64,000 nucleotides of DNA from Gemella sp. (GCA_030529855.1 JAUMWC010000001.1:1-64000); one strand, 5' to 3'. Numbered from the stretch's first letter, positions 48,298 through 58,372 are shown. Numbers and translations: made by a program. Notes: a model not told the origin generated them from the sequence alone.

Positions 48298-50559
48298 CTA
48301 ATTTCTTAAAACTCGTTTTGTAGCAAGCATGTGTTCTATTCTTTCCAATGTTTTTGGATTTGCACATAACTTTAAGAAACCTTTTTTCTCTAAAGCTAAA
48401 AGATCTTCTTGAGTTAAAGTCACTCCGTAAGGAATATCTCCTCCTGACAAGACTGTTGCTACTTCTTTAGCTATTACTTCTTCATATTCAGTAGCAAAAC
48501 CACCACTTACTAATGAAGCTACTTTCGCCTTAGCTACTGCTAAGTAATTATTTCCTTCTGTAGCATATTCTAATTTTCCTTTTGGAATATAATTATACTC
48601 AGCTTCTAATCTAGCTTTCTTAAGTGCTGCCTCTAAAACCAATTCTTCATTTTGGATTATTATATCTGTTTCTTTTAATAACCCTAATTCTCTAGCTTCA
48701 TAAGCATTTCCTGATACTTTTCCAAATATTACTGTTTCAAATGCTCTATTTAATGCCGCTAATTCTTCTGCTCGTTCATATCTTTGTTTATAGATTCTTT
48801 CCGCTAATTCTGAAAGACCTCCACCTGACGGTATCAAGCCTACTCCAATTTCTACTAAACCGATATATGACTCTGCTGCTGCAACTACAAATGGTGAACT
48901 AAGCAATAATTCTGCTCCTCCACCTAATGCACGACCTTTACTTGCCGTTACAATCGGTTTATCTGAATATTTAAGTGTATAAACCGCATCGTGAACCACA
49001 TCTATCAAGTCTGAAATTTCATTTAATTTTCCTTCTTTAATTAAAGTACTTACATCCCCTAAATTAGCACCTAAACTAAAATTCGGACCTTCTGAATAAA
49101 GAACCATTGATTTGAATTTACTATTATTTAAAAAGTCTACTGCTTTGATTGTATCTTTAGCAAATTCATTAGTAAATGTGTTGTTTGGTGATCTCATCAC
49201 ATAAATTAAAGTATCATCTTCAGTTTCATATAAATCACTCACATTCGGATTAGACCAAACTACTGATTTAACATATTCTTGTAGACCTTTTACTGAGCTA
49301 ATCCCTTCTCCATCTCCATAGAAGCTTTCATTTCTTTCTTCTATCCAAGTAGGTAAACTTCCAAATTCTTCTTTTAATCTTGCTTTTACATCTTCAAATC
49401 CAATTGCATCCCAAATTTGAAATGGTCCAAGTTTCCAGTTGTAACCCCAAACCATTGCTCTATCAATGTTTTTAAAATCATTTGTTGCTTTACCTACATT
49501 TATTGCTGAATAATAAATAACATTAGCTAATGATTCCCAAACAAATTTCGCTACGTTATCTTCTCTTTCATCAAATATTACTCTCAGATTTTCTTTTAAG
49601 TTTCTTCCTAATTTTGATAAAAATTCTAGATTTACTGCAGTGCTGTCAGTATACTCACCAGTAGTGTAGTCATAAGAAAGAATAGCTTTCCCTTCTTTTT
49701 TATAGTATCCTTGTTTTACTTTATTCCCTAAGAATCCTTTTTCTACTAAATCTGTCGCCGATTTAGCAATTACATAATACTCTTCTTCTGCTGGATCTTC
49801 CTTCATTCCTTTTGCGACATTGTAGGCAATATCAACTCCTACTAAATCCATAAGTCTATATGTTGCAGTTTTAGGACGACCTATTACAGGACCAGTTAAT
49901 GCATCTACTTCTGTTACAGATAACCCTTGTTTTTCAGCTCGATCCATCACATCCATAAGGGCATACACCCCAATTCTATTAGCAACAAATCCAGATACAT
50001 CATTAGTTGTAATTACACCTTTTCCTAGTGTTCTGCTTGTAAAGTTTGATAAAAGTTCAACAACTTTTTCATCAGTATTCTCATGTGGAATTATCTCAAC
50101 AAGTTTCATAAAACGTGGTGGATTAAAGAAATGCAGCCCTAAAAATCTTTCAGCTTGTTCTTTTGGTAAAACACTCGCTATTTCTTTTATTGGTATTCCT
50201 GATGTATTAGTTGTTAAAATAGCACCTTCTTTAGCAATTTTTGATACTTTTGTAAATAAATCATGTTTAACTTCAAGGATTTCTGATACAGCTTCAATAA
50301 ATAAATCAGAATCGTTTTCTCCTACTAAATCTTCATCAAAATTCCCATAACTAATATTAGATGCAAACTTACTAGAATATAACAATCCTTTCTTAGGATG
50401 AGTTATTCTCTCAAGCGCCTCTCTTGATAATTTATTTGGATCTTCCTTATCTATCACTATATCTAATAACTTTACCTTTAATCCTGCATTAACGAATAGG
50501 GCTGCAATTTGACTTCCCATATTTCCAGCCCCTAGGACTGTAACTTTCTTTATAGTCAT
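48298..50559 (-). CDS. 3-hydroxyacyl-CoA dehydrogenase/enoyl-CoA hydratase (FadN/FadB-like)
   Basis: A 753-residue bifunctional protein. The N-terminal half is a 3-hydroxyacyl-CoA dehydrogenase: GAGNMGSQIAALF (GxGxxG), the catalytic His in FLGLHFFNPPRFMKLVEIIP, and a second C-terminal HACD segment. The C-terminal part is a crotonase: NFSLGANLGDVS and SKGRALGGGAELLLSSPFVV. This order (dehydrogenase first) matches FadN of Bacillus and FadB of S. aureus. It hydrates enoyl-CoA and oxidises 3-hydroxyacyl-CoA. It lies between the CoA-transferase and thiolase genes. Confidence 0.94.
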   Translation of the reverse strand: MTIKKVTVLGAGNMGSQIAALFVNAGLKVKLLDIVIDKEDPNKLSREALERITHPKKGLLYSSKFASNISYGNFDEDLVGENDSDLFIEAVSEILEVKHDLFTKVSKIAKEGAILTTNTSGIPIKEIASVLPKEQAERFLGLHFFNPPRFMKLVEIIPHENTDEKVVELLSNFTSRTLGKGVITTNDVSGFVANRIGVYALMDVMDRAEKQGLSVTEVDALTGPVIGRPKTATYRLMDLVGVDIAYNVAKGMKEDPAEEEYYVIAKSATDLVEKGFLGNKVKQGYYKKEGKAILSYDYTTGEYTDSTAVNLEFLSKLGRNLKENLRVIFDEREDNVAKFVWESLANVIYYSAINVGKATNDFKNIDRAMVWGYNWKLGPFQIWDAIGFEDVKARLKEEFGSLPTWIEERNESFYGDGEGISSVKGLQEYVKSVVWSNPNVSDLYETEDDTLIYVMRSPNNTFTNEFAKDTIKAVDFLNNSKFKSMVLYSEGPNFSLGANLGDVSTLIKEGKLNEISDLIDVVHDAVYTLKYSDKPIVTASKGRALGGGAELLLSSPFVVAAAESYIGLVEIGVGLIPSGGGLSELAERIYKQRYERAEELAALNRAFETVIFGKVSGNAYEARELGLLKETDIIIQNEELVLEAALKKARLEAEYNYIPKGKLEYATEGNNYLAVAKAKVASLVSGGFATEYEEVIAKEVATVLSGGDIPYGVTLTQEDLLALEKKGFLKLCANPKTLERIEHMLATKRVLRN

Positions 50560-50590
50560 TCTATTTTCTCCTCTTAATTACTTTTTATAA

Positions 50591-51904
50591 TTACCTTAAA
50601 TATCCAGCTTCTTCAGCTTGTCTAGTTAACTCTTCTCGGAAATCTGGATGTGCAATTGCAATTAACCTTCTAACTCTTTCAGAAATTGGTTGATTGTGAA
50701 TATTAGCAATACCATACTCCGTAACAATATTCATAACATCTTGTCTAGGAACTGATACCGGCGTTGACGGTGGCATCGCCATTACAATATTCGAAGTTAA
50801 TTTTCCATCTTTTCCTTTGTTTGTTGATGTGACACATACAAAACTTTGGCCACCTTTCGAATGTGTAGCTCCACGTACAAAGTCTCCTGCTCCCCCCACC
50901 GAAGAAACTTGGCGAGTACCAATACATTCTGACGCAACCTGACCTGTCAAATCAACCATTAAACAAGCATTAATTGATACAAAATTATCAATTTGTGAAA
51001 TATTGTGTGGATAGTTAATTTCTGATAACTTCCCTATTTTCACATCAGGGTGTGTAGCTGTGAAGTCGTACAATTTCTGTGTTCCTATAGCGAATGCTCC
51101 ATATACTCCATTCGTAATTACTCCTTCATTTACCAAGTCAACCATTGATTCTGTAATCATCTCAGTGTGTACAGCTAATCCTGTTACATTCCCAATTAAT
51201 CCTAAAGATACTGCATTAGATAAGCCACCAAAACCTACTTGAAGTGTCGAACCTTCTTTGATTAAAGGCACTATGTGTTTTGCTATTTCTCCTTCCACTT
51301 CTGTTGGTTGAGTACTAGGAATTTCTTTTATTTTCTCATCATGTTCAACAATATAATCAACCTCATCAATATGTACTAAGTGAACTGCTCCTTTTTCTTT
51401 TACTTCTGTAGTATTTACTGGACTCAAGTACCTATTAACTTGTACAATTACTTTAATATCTGTATCTAAAACTTCTCTTGCGTATGTACCAGACATTGGT
51501 CCAAGATTAAAGAATCCATTCTCATCCATTTCTGTAACTTGAAGAACAAACCAATCAGCCTTAATTTGATTAACAAAAACACTGGCCAAATCTGAAAAAT
51601 TTACTGAATTCACATTGAATAATTTATTCCCATATAACTTTCTCTCTAATGGTCCACAGAAGAGTGTTGTATACGATATTTTTTTAGAAATCTCTGGATC
51701 AGTTATAAATCCAAACGGTTCTAAAGCAAAAACTGAATATACTTTTACATTTTCTAATTCTTGATGACGATCAGATAATTTTCTAAGTAATTCTACCGGC
51801 ATTCCACTAATTAAATTAGAAGCTATCACATCCCCAGATTTAAATAACTTTGCCCCTTCTTCTACTGTGGATAATAATTTTCTTTCATATTCTTTTCTAA
51901 ACAT
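50591..51904 (-). CDS. acetyl-CoA hydrolase/transferase family CoA-transferase
   Basis: A 437-residue CoA-transferase of the Cat2/4-hydroxybutyrate CoA-transferase type. Seen are TLQVGFGGLSNAVSLGL, GGAGDFVRGATHSKGGQS, and the C-terminal TEYGIANIHNQPISERVRRLIAIAHPDFRE, which is diagnostic. It exchanges CoA between acetyl-CoA and a short-chain acid. It is the first gene of the four-gene operon; TAGGAG precedes the ATG. Confidence 0.9.
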   Translation of the reverse strand: MFRKEYERKLLSTVEEGAKLFKSGDVIASNLISGMPVELLRKLSDRHQELENVKVYSVFALEPFGFITDPEISKKISYTTLFCGPLERKLYGNKLFNVNSVNFSDLASVFVNQIKADWFVLQVTEMDENGFFNLGPMSGTYAREVLDTDIKVIVQVNRYLSPVNTTEVKEKGAVHLVHIDEVDYIVEHDEKIKEIPSTQPTEVEGEIAKHIVPLIKEGSTLQVGFGGLSNAVSLGLIGNVTGLAVHTEMITESMVDLVNEGVITNGVYGAFAIGTQKLYDFTATHPDVKIGKLSEINYPHNISQIDNFVSINACLMVDLTGQVASECIGTRQVSSVGGAGDFVRGATHSKGGQSFVCVTSTNKGKDGKLTSNIVMAMPPSTPVSVPRQDVMNIVTEYGIANIHNQPISERVRRLIAIAHPDFREELTRQAEEAGYLR

Positions 51905-51941
51905 ACAATATTCTCCTATTAATATTCACATAGTATTCCTT

Positions 51942-51955
51942 TGTAAACCTTTACA
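51942..51955. promoter_or_regulatory. candidate CcpA binding site (cre) upstream of the CoA-transferase gene
   Basis: TGTAAACCTTTACA is a perfect palindrome around CC. Against the cre consensus TGWAANCGNTNWCA it matches at every fixed position except one in the centre. It lies 38 bases before the CoA-transferase start, in the right place to block transcription. Confidence 0.55.
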
Positions 51956-52070
51956 ATTAAATTGTATAATCTTTCACTATTTGATGCAAATTAGTAATAA
52001 TTATATACTATAACTCAGACTAATAGGATTACATCTATTTTTATTTTTTTCTTAGCTACTTGGAATAAAA

Positions 52071-52106
52071 TAAAAATCTAGAAGTAAATTTACTTCTAGA
52101 TTTTTA
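52071..52106. terminator. perfect 36-bp palindromic terminator of the LysR gene
   Basis: TAAAAATCTAGAAGTAAA and its exact complement join without a spacer. The T-run on the minus strand ends the LysR transcript, so the regulator gene is separate from the CoA-transferase operon. Confidence 0.85.
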
Positions 52107-53006
52107 TTTTAATAATGTTTTTTTTAATAATTTATCAATAATTCTTAATTCAGCACTTTCAGTTTTTTCTTTTTTCTTCGCTAAAACTAAACTCAATACT
52201 TCCGGTTCAATAATTTTCTTATAAACTGTTTTTTTCTTATCTGTAAATTTTGGTGTTGTTTGCGGAAGTATTGTAATTATATTAGCATCATTATTAATAG
52301 AATTCATTAAATATTGCCATGAAGACGAAAAAAATACATAATTAGGTTTTAAATTTCTAATATCAAATGCCTTTTTAACTTTATAATAAGTTACAAATTC
52401 TTGATTTAATGTAATTATAGGATATTCTGCCATTTCTTCCCAACTTATCTTATCTTTTTGAGATAAAGGATGTTTTTCTGACAAATATGCAACCAATTCA
52501 TCTTTATATACAGGATAACTCGTTGCAAAACTTTCTGGTATATTAGTTGGTTCTACTAATAAAGCAAAATCAAACTCAGAATTTAAAAATCTTTCTTTAA
52601 TAGCAACCGCTCCACCTTCTTCTAAATTTATATTCACATTTTTACAATTCACTGCCAAATAAGTAAAAAAATCAGGTAACAATATCTGTGGATATGATGC
52701 TGTTGCCCCAAATGAAATATTTTTCTTAACACCTTGAATTTGTTGTAGTACCAATTCATTCATATCTTCATATTGTTTTAAAATATTTAAAGTTGAATCA
52801 TATATAATTTCCCCTACTGGTGTAAGACCTACTAATCTTTTATTTTTTCTTTCAAAAATCTTTATATTATTCGTATCTTCCAAATTTGAAATATATTGAC
52901 TCAATGCTGGTTGACTTATATGAATTTTTCTAGACGCTTCTGTCAAATTGTAATCCGATTCAACTATCTTTTTCAAATAATACATCTGATTTATATCTGT
53001 TATCAT
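52104..53006 (-). CDS. LysR family transcriptional regulator
   Basis: A 300-residue regulator. The N-terminal winged helix is seen in YNLTEASRKIHISQPALSQYISNLEDTN (pieces: LTEASRKIHISQPALSQYI), followed by a substrate-binding domain with FGATASYPQILLPDF. I prefer the ATG at 53006, six bases after AGGAGG; the ATG one codon upstream is only three bases away from it. It is encoded just upstream of the CoA-transferase operon in the same direction and probably controls it, though a terminator separates them. Effector unknown. Confidence 0.88.
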   Translation of the reverse strand: MITDINQMYYLKKIVESDYNLTEASRKIHISQPALSQYISNLEDTNNIKIFERKNKRLVGLTPVGEIIYDSTLNILKQYEDMNELVLQQIQGVKKNISFGATASYPQILLPDFFTYLAVNCKNVNINLEEGGAVAIKERFLNSEFDFALLVEPTNIPESFATSYPVYKDELVAYLSEKHPLSQKDKISWEEMAEYPIITLNQEFVTYYKVKKAFDIRNLKPNYVFFSSSWQYLMNSINNDANIITILPQTTPKFTDKKKTVYKKIIEPEVLSLVLAKKKEKTESAELRIIDKLLKKTLLK

Positions 53007-53078
53007 CATATCCCTCCTACAATAATATATTTTATATTATTGTACACATTTCCTATAAATTTAACAAGTCAATTTACA

Positions 53079-53108
53079 AAAAAATAGGAGCCTAGGCTCC
53101 TATTTTTT
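53079..53108 (-). terminator. terminator of the OatA-like gene
   Basis: AAAAAATAGGAGCC (53079-53092), two bases, and GGCTCCTATTTTTT (53095-53108), just past the stop codon at 53110. Confidence 0.85.
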
Positions 53109-53109
53109 A

Positions 53110-55050
53110 TTATCGTGAAACTGTTGTTACTATTGGTTGAACTCCACTAACCGTAGTAACTTGACTTGAACTTTGCGTTTGAGCAGCTAATTCTTTTTGT
53201 CTTGCCTCTTCTTCTGCTCGTTTTTTAGCTTCTTCCTCAGCTTTTTTCTTTTCAATCATCTGCGGAGTTTCTACTTCGTGTTTAAATCCTGATGAAATTA
53301 AATTTATCATTGCTTCTACTCCAGTTGGCTTCAAGTGAACATAATCTGCTTCAAAGTATTCTTTATGTACTTTACCTAAATTATACCAATCAATTATCGT
53401 CATATTAGAATGTCTTGATTTAGCTTCTTCTAATAACTTATTATTTTCATCCTGCCAAGGTCTAGGAACATTAACATTTACAAAATATACCTCTGTCTTA
53501 TCAAAAGCCTTAACCATTCCATCTATCTCTTCAGAAGTTATATTCCCATTTGTTCCAACCATATATACCACTGCGGTAGTTGGAATATTATAAGCTGAAT
53601 ACTTAGGTAATAACTCTGCCATTTGATATCCTTGTCTAGATACCTTCCCATCAACAACTGCTCCAGCAAACCTATCAATAAGCGGTTGTCCTATATTTAC
53701 CGCTAAAGAATCCCCTAGCACAAGCAGGCTTGTATATTTTTTCACTTCTTCAGGTTTCACTTCAACCGCTGCTGGTTGTGGTGCTGTTACATTAGGTGTT
53801 TGGAATACCGATTCAAGTTTAAAATCATTTTCCTTACTAAATAAAGTAGATGTGACTGGCATTGCTTTACCAAAAGCTCCCATAAATAAAAGCATGACTG
53901 AAGCTGCCGCTAATGATACAGCAAATACCTTTTTGTAACTTTTAAGACTAAACATTAATCTTATCATTACCTTAAAGTATTTAATAACTCCATATTTTCT
54001 AATTGGAGTCTCAAACATACTATATGAGAACCAGGCAGCAAAGAATATCAATACAATTCTGATTAGATTAATTAATAATGATGCTTCTCCACCATTAGAA
54101 CTTAAGACTATAATTGGAAAATGCCATAAATACAAACTATATGAAATTTTTCCGATATATACTAATGGTTTAAACGACATAAGTCTTGAAATAATGGTTC
54201 TCTGTCTCCCAGTTGAAATTATCATTACCAAGAATAATATTGAATATACTAAAAATCCACCACGATACATCCAAGTATCTGTTTCTGAGACAAAAAACAT
54301 TGATGTTATAAATACAGCTATTGAAGAAACTGATAAGAATGTATAGAATAAACTCTCTCCTTTATTGGTTCTAGCTGTTAATCTATACATCGGGAATAAG
54401 AAGGCTCCTACAACACCTACTAATAATCCAAAAGCCCTTGTATCTGTACCATAGTAAACCCTATTTACATCTCTTGGATCAAATAAATAAATATGAGCAG
54501 CTAAAGATGCAAATATTAATGCAAATATTAAAACCTTATACATCGGTGTTAGCCTTACTTTTCTTCTAGGTGTGTTAAATAATAAAAACAACAGTGGGAA
54601 GAAAATGTAAAATTGCTCTTCTATCGCTAATGACCATAAATGTTTAAATGGACTTGTTGCAAATGTATCAAAATAATCTAACTTGTGAAATATATACCAC
54701 CAGTTACTTGAATATATATACCCGAAAAGTGCATCCAAATGCGTTTTCTCTAATAAAGATTTATTGAACAACACCATAACAATAAGCACAACACTTATCA
54801 TTAGATATACAGCTGGAAGCAATCTTCTAGCACGTCTTATATAAAATTTCTTCAGATCTAACTTACCAGTCATTCTATATTCTCTCATAATAAGAGATGA
54901 AATTAGGTATCCAGATAATACAAAAAATAAATCCACTCCCAAGAATCCACCAGGTAGATAACTTGGATTAATATGATAAATAATTACAGATATTACAGCA
55001 ATAGCCCTAATGGCATCTATACTGGGTAAATATCTTTGTTTTTTCCCCAT
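53110..55050 (-). CDS. OatA-like O-acetyltransferase (acyltransferase 3 plus SGNH domain)
   Basis: A 646-residue membrane enzyme. Residues 10-350 form an acyltransferase-3 domain with ten or so helices; RYLPSIDAIRAIAVISVIIYH and GVDLFFVLSGYLI are diagnostic, including the catalytic His. An extracytoplasmic SGNH domain follows (LVLGDSLAVNIG with the Ser; DYVHLKPTG with Asp and His). This is the OatA arrangement, which O-acetylates muramic acid in peptidoglycan and gives lysozyme resistance. The C-terminal 45 residues form a Lys/Glu/Ala-rich helix and then a Ser/Thr/Val tail that is not usual for OatA. It is co-oriented with tex, 13 bases away. Confidence 0.88.
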   Translation of the reverse strand: MGKKQRYLPSIDAIRAIAVISVIIYHINPSYLPGGFLGVDLFFVLSGYLISSLIMREYRMTGKLDLKKFYIRRARRLLPAVYLMISVVLIVMVLFNKSLLEKTHLDALFGYIYSSNWWYIFHKLDYFDTFATSPFKHLWSLAIEEQFYIFFPLLFLLFNTPRRKVRLTPMYKVLIFALIFASLAAHIYLFDPRDVNRVYYGTDTRAFGLLVGVVGAFLFPMYRLTARTNKGESLFYTFLSVSSIAVFITSMFFVSETDTWMYRGGFLVYSILFLVMIISTGRQRTIISRLMSFKPLVYIGKISYSLYLWHFPIIVLSSNGGEASLLINLIRIVLIFFAAWFSYSMFETPIRKYGVIKYFKVMIRLMFSLKSYKKVFAVSLAAASVMLLFMGAFGKAMPVTSTLFSKENDFKLESVFQTPNVTAPQPAAVEVKPEEVKKYTSLLVLGDSLAVNIGQPLIDRFAGAVVDGKVSRQGYQMAELLPKYSAYNIPTTAVVYMVGTNGNITSEEIDGMVKAFDKTEVYFVNVNVPRPWQDENNKLLEEAKSRHSNMTIIDWYNLGKVHKEYFEADYVHLKPTGVEAMINLISSGFKHEVETPQMIEKKKAEEEAKKRAEEEARQKELAAQTQSSSQVTTVSGVQPIVTTVSR

Positions 55051-55063
55051 GTCCTTCTCCTCC

Positions 55064-57232
55064 TTAATCCTTGAATAATGATAGAGAAACTCGTCCTCTT
55101 TCTTTGTCTACTTCTATTACAAATACTTCGACTATTTGTCCTACTGACAATACTTCTAGTGGATTCTTAATAAATTTCTTACTAATTTTTGAAATATGTA
55201 CCATCGCATCTTGTTTAAGTCCTATATCTATAAAAGCTCCAAATTGCGTAATATTTCTTACTGTACCATTCAGTTTACTTCCAACTTGTAAGTCATCAAT
55301 TGTTAAAATATCAGATTTCAACAATGGCTTTTCAAAGTCTTCTCTTATATCTCGCATAGGTTGTTTTAACTCTTTAACGATATCTACAAGAGTTTCATAA
55401 CCACAATCAAACTCTTGAGATAAGTCCTTCAAGTTTAATCCTTCTAATTTAGAAGTAAGTTCTTCACTTCCTAAATCCGACGATGTAATTTCTAATTTCT
55501 CCATTAGTTGTTCTGCAATGTGATAAGATTCCGGGTGGATTCCTGTGGAATCTAAAGTATTAACTCCATCCACTACTCTAAAGAAACCGACTGCTTGTTC
55601 AAAAGTTTTCTTACCTAATCTAGGTACTTTAGCTAGTTCTTTGATAGATGTAATCTTTCCGTTTTCTTTTCTGTAATTTTCAATGTTCTTAGCTATTGTT
55701 TTATTAATACCCGAAACATAAGACATTAATGATACTGATGCAGTATTAACATCTACTCCTATTGAGTTTACTGCAGTTTCTACAACAAATCCTAATTCTT
55801 TTTCCAGGAATTTAGGATTAATATCGTGTTGATATTGTCCTACCCCAATAGATTTTGGATCTATCTTAACAAGTTCACTTAGAGGATCTTGAAGACGTCT
55901 CGCTATTGAAACAGCTGATCTCTCTTCCACATTAAAATCAGGGAATTCTTCCCTTGCCACTTCACTAGCAGAGTACACACTAGCTCCCGCTTCATTTACT
56001 ATACAAAACTCTATCTTTAAGTTTGCGTCTTTTAGCGTATTGTAAACAAAAGATTCTGTTTCCCTTGATGCCGTTCCATTTCCAATAGCAATCAAGTTTA
56101 TATTATTTTTCTTAATGATATCTAACAAAATTTTTCCAGCTTCTTTTTGCTTTTCAGCAGATGCTGGTTTGTGTGGATACATAAGCCCTTTAGTAATAAA
56201 GTTTCCAAACTCATCTACTATTGCCATCTTACATCCAGTTCTAAAAGCAGGGTCTATTCCTAAAACTTTTTTATTTTTAAGAGGTGATTGCATTAATAAT
56301 TGCTTCAAGTTTTCAGAGAAAATTACTACTGAATCTTCTTCAGCTTGTTTTGTTAAATCTGATCTTATTTCTCTTTCAATAGACGGGAAAATCAATCTCT
56401 TGTATGCATCTTCCACACAGGATAATAATAGATCTTTTAGTTCTGTATTTGATTTCCTTACTAAACCATTTAAGATGTAGTTACATAATCTATCCTTATC
56501 ATTAGTTATAGATATACTAATAACTCCTTCTTTCTCCGCCCTGTTTAAAGCAAGCACTCTATGAGATGCTAATTTAGAAATTTTTTCACTGTACTCATAA
56601 TAATTTAAATATGTCTTATTCTCATCTTTCTCTTGTCCATTCTTCTTAAGTTTAGACTCAATAAGACCAAATTTCTTAGTATTTTCTAAAATATATTCTC
56701 TATACTTAGCTGTATCAGAAATATTTTCAGCAATAATAACTAAAGCAAAAGTTACTGCTTCTTCAGCAGTATTAACTTCTTTTTCAGGATTAATATACTT
56801 AGCCGCTTCTTCATCTAACTCCCTCTTAGTTTTCGGTAGTTTTAAAATAAAATTAGCTAGTCCTTCTAAACCTTTCTCTTTAGCAATAGTTGCCTTAGTT
56901 CTTTTCTTTTCTTTAAAGGGTCTATATAAGTCTTCAACCCTTTGTAATTTTTCTTGAGCTAGGATATCTTTTCGAAGTTCTTCTGTAAGTAATCCCTTTT
57001 CTTCTATAAGTCTTATTACTTCTTCTTTTCTCTCTTCTAAAGATTTTAAGTAGTTGTATTCATCTTGGATTGTTTTAATAGCTACTTCATCAAGAGAATT
57101 AGTCATCTCTTTTCTATATCTAGCTATGAAGGCAATTGTATTTCCTTCTTCTAGCATTTTTAAAACATTCTCTATGTACTTCTCGTTTATATTTAATTTT
57201 TTTGATAAATCTTTCTTTATCTTATCGTACAT
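55064..57232 (-). CDS. tex: RNA-binding protein Tex (S1 domain)
   Basis: A 722-residue protein of the Tex/Spt6 family. Order: N-terminal helix-turn-helix (FIARYRKEMTNSLDEVAI), a YqgF-like RNase H fold (VLGIDPAFRTGCKMAIVD), helix-hairpin-helix motifs, and a C-terminal S1 domain (GTVRNITQFGAFIDIGL, VHISKISKKF). It is a transcription-linked nucleic acid binding protein of unclear role. Its start lies inside the 3-prime end of alr by 11 bases. Confidence 0.96.
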   Translation of the reverse strand: MYDKIKKDLSKKLNINEKYIENVLKMLEEGNTIAFIARYRKEMTNSLDEVAIKTIQDEYNYLKSLEERKEEVIRLIEEKGLLTEELRKDILAQEKLQRVEDLYRPFKEKKRTKATIAKEKGLEGLANFILKLPKTKRELDEEAAKYINPEKEVNTAEEAVTFALVIIAENISDTAKYREYILENTKKFGLIESKLKKNGQEKDENKTYLNYYEYSEKISKLASHRVLALNRAEKEGVISISITNDKDRLCNYILNGLVRKSNTELKDLLLSCVEDAYKRLIFPSIEREIRSDLTKQAEEDSVVIFSENLKQLLMQSPLKNKKVLGIDPAFRTGCKMAIVDEFGNFITKGLMYPHKPASAEKQKEAGKILLDIIKKNNINLIAIGNGTASRETESFVYNTLKDANLKIEFCIVNEAGASVYSASEVAREEFPDFNVEERSAVSIARRLQDPLSELVKIDPKSIGVGQYQHDINPKFLEKELGFVVETAVNSIGVDVNTASVSLMSYVSGINKTIAKNIENYRKENGKITSIKELAKVPRLGKKTFEQAVGFFRVVDGVNTLDSTGIHPESYHIAEQLMEKLEITSSDLGSEELTSKLEGLNLKDLSQEFDCGYETLVDIVKELKQPMRDIREDFEKPLLKSDILTIDDLQVGSKLNGTVRNITQFGAFIDIGLKQDAMVHISKISKKFIKNPLEVLSVGQIVEVFVIEVDKERGRVSLSLFKD

Positions 57233-58367
57233 TTCCGATCTCCACTTCTCTGTTATTTACAAAATATCTTCTAGGCACTCTTTCTCCAATACCACAGAAT
57301 ATTTCATAAGTGATTGTATTTTGATATTTAGCAAATTCCTCAACACTTAATTCCTGTCCGTTATGTTCACCATAGAATAGAACTTCATCACCAATTTTCG
57401 GTCTAGATTGGCACCTTATCATTATTTGGTCCATACAAACACGACCTACAATTTCACATTTTTCTCCGTTTATAATAACAGACCATCCTTGACTTCTTCT
57501 AAGAAGCCCATCTCTATATCCAATAGCTACCGTTGCTATATACTCCTTATCTGTAGTTTCATAAGTACATCCATATCCTATCTTAGTACCTGCCTCTACT
57601 TCCTTAACATGAGATATAGCAGAAATTAATGACGATACATTTCTAAGTTTAGTATCACTTATTTTTCCTATTTCGTCAGAAGCATATTGACCATATAAAG
57701 AAATACCTACCCTAGCCATGTCAAAATCATTATTCTCATTTGCATATCGCATAGTCGCTGCTGAGTTTTCATGGTGTACATATTTTGGTTTGTGAGTAAT
57801 AAATGACGATAAGTAAGCAAATCTTTCTCTTTGGTATTTATCATATTCATCATTATCTGCATCAGAGTTTGCATAGTGAGTAAACATTCCCTCTAGCTCT
57901 ATCTTTTCATGATTTAACAATTTATTAACAGCTTCCGCTTCTTCTTTTGAAGAAATCCCTATCCTAGACATACCACTATCAATTTTTAGATGTAACTTTA
58001 ATTTTCCATTAATATCATCTAGTCTCTCAACAACTTCTTTTAGCCACTCTTTAGACGGACAAGTAATAGCTAAGCTATGACCCACCGCATAATTTATATT
58101 CATTGGATTAATTATTCCAAGAACTAATATAAAAGCATCTGGTGCAACCTCTTTAATTTCTAAAGCTTCTTCTAAAGTAGACACCGCAAAGTGCTTAACA
58201 CCATTAGAATAAAGATATTTCACTAATACCCTAGCGCCTGATCCATAAGCATCAGCTTTTACAACAGCGATAACTTCTTTTCCGCCCAGTGATTTTTTTA
58301 TATTTGTATAATTATCTAAAACTGCATCTAGATTTATCTTTAAATATGTCGGTCTATCTTGAAACAT
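57222..58367 (-). CDS. alr: alanine racemase
   Basis: A 381-residue PLP enzyme that makes D-alanine for peptidoglycan and teichoic acid. The PLP Lys is residue 37 in VVKADAYGSG; the catalytic Tyr is in IGYGCTYET, and GRVCMDQIMI and GERVPRRY complete the fold. The ATG at 58367 is eight bases after AAGGAG; a longer in-frame version would start inside acpS. acpS-alr-tex order is seen in several Firmicutes. Confidence 0.95.
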   Translation of the reverse strand: MFQDRPTYLKINLDAVLDNYTNIKKSLGGKEVIAVVKADAYGSGARVLVKYLYSNGVKHFAVSTLEEALEIKEVAPDAFILVLGIINPMNINYAVGHSLAITCPSKEWLKEVVERLDDINGKLKLHLKIDSGMSRIGISSKEEAEAVNKLLNHEKIELEGMFTHYANSDADNDEYDKYQRERFAYLSSFITHKPKYVHHENSAATMRYANENNDFDMARVGISLYGQYASDEIGKISDTKLRNVSSLISAISHVKEVEAGTKIGYGCTYETTDKEYIATVAIGYRDGLLRRSQGWSVIINGEKCEIVGRVCMDQIMIRCQSRPKIGDEVLFYGEHNGQELSVEEFAKYQNTITYEIFCGIGERVPRRYFVNNREVEIGNVR

Positions 58368-58372
58368 ACTAC

